Assembly: GCF_000590475.1 (NCBI RefSeq)
Contig: NZ_CP007441.1
Span: 1,300,091-1,364,090, forward strand
DNA: 64,000 nt
Reading direction: 5' to 3'
From: Stutzerimonas stutzeri
GTDB taxonomy: Bacteria > Pseudomonadota > Gammaproteobacteria > Pseudomonadales > Pseudomonadaceae
The notes below the pieces were generated by a model. It was given only the letters and a program-made list of their open reading frames with translations, made no database searches and was not told the origin of the DNA. The position numbers and the translations under genes are program-made. Numbering within the stretch: the first letter of the stretch is position 1; each line of letters starts with the position of its first letter. This document shows, piece by piece, positions 62,489-64,000 of this stretch.

Positions 62489-63439
62489 ATGAACCCGAAT
62501 TTTCTCGATTTCGAACAGCCGATCGCCGACCTGCAAGCCAAGATCGAAGAATTGCGCCTGGTTGGTAACGACAACTCGCTGAATATCGGCGATGAAATTG
62601 CCCGCCTGCAAGACAAGAGTGAGTCGCTCACCGAGAGCATCTTCGGCAATCTCACCAGCTGGCAGATTGCCCGCTTGGCTCGCCACCCGCAGCGTCCCTA
62701 CACACTCGATTACATCAGCCATCTCTTTACCGAATTCGAAGAGCTGCATGGCGATCGCCACTTCTCCGATGACGCTGCTATCGTTGGCGGTACGGCGCGC
62801 CTGAACGGTGAGCCGGTCATGATCATCGGTCACCAGAAAGGCCGTGAGGTCCGGGAGAAGGTGCGCCGCAACTTCGGCATGCCGCGTCCGGAAGGCTATC
62901 GTAAAGCCTGCCGTCTGATGGAAATGGCCGAGCGCTTCAAGATGCCGATCCTGACCTTTATCGATACCCCGGGTGCCTATCCTGGCATCGATGCTGAAGA
63001 GCGCAACCAGAGCGAGGCGATTGCCTGGAACCTGCGGGTCATGGCACGTCTGAAAACACCGATCATTGCCACGGTAATCGGTGAGGGCGGTTCGGGCGGT
63101 GCGTTGGCAATCGGTGTCTGCGATCAGCTGAATATGCTGCAGTATTCCACCTACGCGGTAATCTCGCCCGAAGGCTGTGCCTCGATTCTCTGGCGTACCG
63201 CGGACAAGGCGCCGGAAGCGGCCGAGGCCATGGGTGTCACTGCCGAGCGTCTGAAAGACCTGGGAATCGTCGACAAAGTGATCTCCGAGCCGTTGGGCGG
63301 CGCCCATCGGAATCCGGCTTCGACAGCTGCATCCTTGCGCGAAGAGCTGACCGCTCAGCTCGAAATGCTCAAGGGGCTCGACACCGAAGCGTTGCTTACC
63401 CGTCGCTACGAGCGTCTGATGAGCTACGGTATCGCCTGA
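62489..63439 (+). CDS. accA: Acetyl-CoA carboxylase carboxyltransferase subunit alpha
   Basis: 316 residues from the ATG at 62489 (homologues start MNPNFLDF); an ATG two codons earlier is less likely. Coiled-coil N-terminal region is followed by the crotonase-like carboxyltransferase core with GHQKGREVREKVRRNFGMPR near 113-132, FIDTPGAYPGIDAEERNQSE near 155-174 and GEGGSGGALAIGV near 196-208. With AccD it moves CO2 from carboxybiotin to acetyl-CoA, the first step of fatty acid synthesis. A strong terminator follows. Confidence 0.97.
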   Translation: MNPNFLDFEQPIADLQAKIEELRLVGNDNSLNIGDEIARLQDKSESLTESIFGNLTSWQIARLARHPQRPYTLDYISHLFTEFEELHGDRHFSDDAAIVGGTARLNGEPVMIIGHQKGREVREKVRRNFGMPRPEGYRKACRLMEMAERFKMPILTFIDTPGAYPGIDAEERNQSEAIAWNLRVMARLKTPIIATVIGEGGSGGALAIGVCDQLNMLQYSTYAVISPEGCASILWRTADKAPEAAEAMGVTAERLKDLGIVDKVISEPLGGAHRNPASTAASLREELTAQLEMLKGLDTEALLTRRYERLMSYGIA

Positions 63440-63462
63440 CTTTTACCTCGGGTTGCTAAAAG

Positions 63463-63486
63463 CGGCGGGCTATCCCGCCGTTTTTT
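63463..63486 (+). terminator. Intrinsic terminator of accA
   Basis: CGGCGGG (63463-63469) pairs with CCCGCCG (63474-63480), loop CTAT, followed by six T (63481-63486). Confidence 0.92.
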
Positions 63487-63611
63487 ATGCCTGCTGCAAA
63501 AGCCAATGACGCAAGCGTCCCTGGGGCTCGCCTGCTGCGCCTGGTCTTTCCGGTTTATGCTGGCCGCTATTCGTATGTCCCTGTGTTCCTGTGTTTGCAG
63601 AGCTGCTACCC

Positions 63612-64000
63612 ATGTCTCTCGAGTCCCGCCTGCTTGATGCCCTGCAACCCTGGCGTGCCGCGCCTCGTTGGCACGTGGCGTTTTCTGGCGGGCTCGACTC
63701 AAGCGTACTGCTGCATATGTTGGCGCGCTTATCGGCTCGCGAGCGACTGCCACCGATAAGCGCGATCCATATTCACCATGGGCTGCAGTCGGTTGCTGAT
63801 GGCTGGCCGGCGCATTGTCGATCGTTCTGCAAAGCGCTGGGCTTGGAGCTCCAGGTCGTACCCGTTCGGGTCGAGCCCGGCACAAGCCTAGAGCGCGCAG
63901 CCCGAGAGGCGCGCTATGCCGCGCTCGGCGAACAGGTGCGCACTGCCGAGGTGCTGTTCACTGCCCAGCATCGAGACGATCAGGCCGAAACATTGCTTTT
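63612..64000 (+). CDS. tilS: tRNA(Ile)-lysidine synthetase TilS (3' truncated by window edge)
   Basis: The first 129 codons from the ATG at 63612 to the window end. The N-type PP-loop AFSGGLDSSVLLHML is near 24-38, HIHHGLQS near 54-61, and TAQHRDDQAETLL near 116-128, matching the TilS ATP site. It attaches lysine to C34 of tRNA-Ile(CAU), changing it to read AUA. The usual PP-loop SGGxDS is intact. The C-terminal domains lie outside the window. Downstream of accA, the normal pseudomonad position. Confidence 0.93.
   Translation, partial: MSLESRLLDALQPWRAAPRWHVAFSGGLDSSVLLHMLARLSARERLPPISAIHIHHGLQSVADGWPAHCRSFCKALGLELQVVPVRVEPGTSLERAAREARYAALGEQVRTAEVLFTAQHRDDQAETLL

Overview
The window is a GC-rich gammaproteobacterial chromosome segment. 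Protein sequences and gene neighbourhoods point to Pseudomonadaceae: finR divergent from fpr, mutS-recA-recX, a fused six-gene Mrp antiporter operon, and rpsB-tsf-pyrH-frr-uppS-cdsA-dxr-rseP-bamA-ompH-lpxD-fabZ-lpxA-lpxB-rnhB-dnaE-accA-tilS. A stutzeri-group pseudomonad is my best guess, but that rests on general resemblance and not on a diagnostic marker. I see no prophage, insertion sequence, CRISPR array or rRNA operon. The window opens inside a DUF3618-type gene and closes inside tilS.

Left part (1-10.8 kb) is the most accessory-looking stretch. It holds tRNA-Thr(CGT), about 0.7 kb without a recognisable gene, and a DUF3649/PepSY/DUF3325 iron-uptake operon behind a Fur-box-like promoter but without its usual TonB receptor. 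Next come an inward-facing pair encoding a polysaccharide pyruvyl transferase and a Wzx-type flippase, a YihY membrane protein, and a tightly overlapping cassette of GT4 glycosyltransferase, DUF2334 deacetylase and UPF0104 membrane protein. A CsbD stress protein ends this part. The surface-glycan genes are the best candidates for undescribed biology.

Middle part (10.8-34 kb) carries DNA repair and stress functions: fdxA, mutS, an ion channel, a CinA C-terminal NMN amidase, recA behind a textbook LexA box, and recX. It continues with a LOG-family protein, a divergent phosphoketolase, a QSregVF secreted protein, a DTW tRNA-modifying enzyme, a DMT exporter and an ErdR-like regulator. finR and fpr follow, with an inverted repeat between them. 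After these come ychJ with a DUF6231 gene, two OmpA-family lipoproteins, CopD, dinG (also behind a LexA box), a serine hydrolase, pdxH and a SlyB-like lipoprotein. Many convergent pairs share perfect hairpins.

Right part (34-64 kb) is core genome. The Mrp operon (mrpA' to G, every junction overlapping or nearly so) converges on glnD and map. Divergent from map is the translation/envelope superoperon: ribosomal protein S2 and EF-Ts, UMP kinase, ribosome recycling, undecaprenyl-PP and CDP-diacylglycerol synthesis, MEP-pathway DXR, RseP, BamA, Skp, lipid A synthesis (LpxD, A, B with FabZ), RNase HII, DNA polymerase III alpha, acetyl-CoA carboxylase alpha and TilS. This couples protein synthesis, phospholipid and lipid A supply and outer-membrane assembly.
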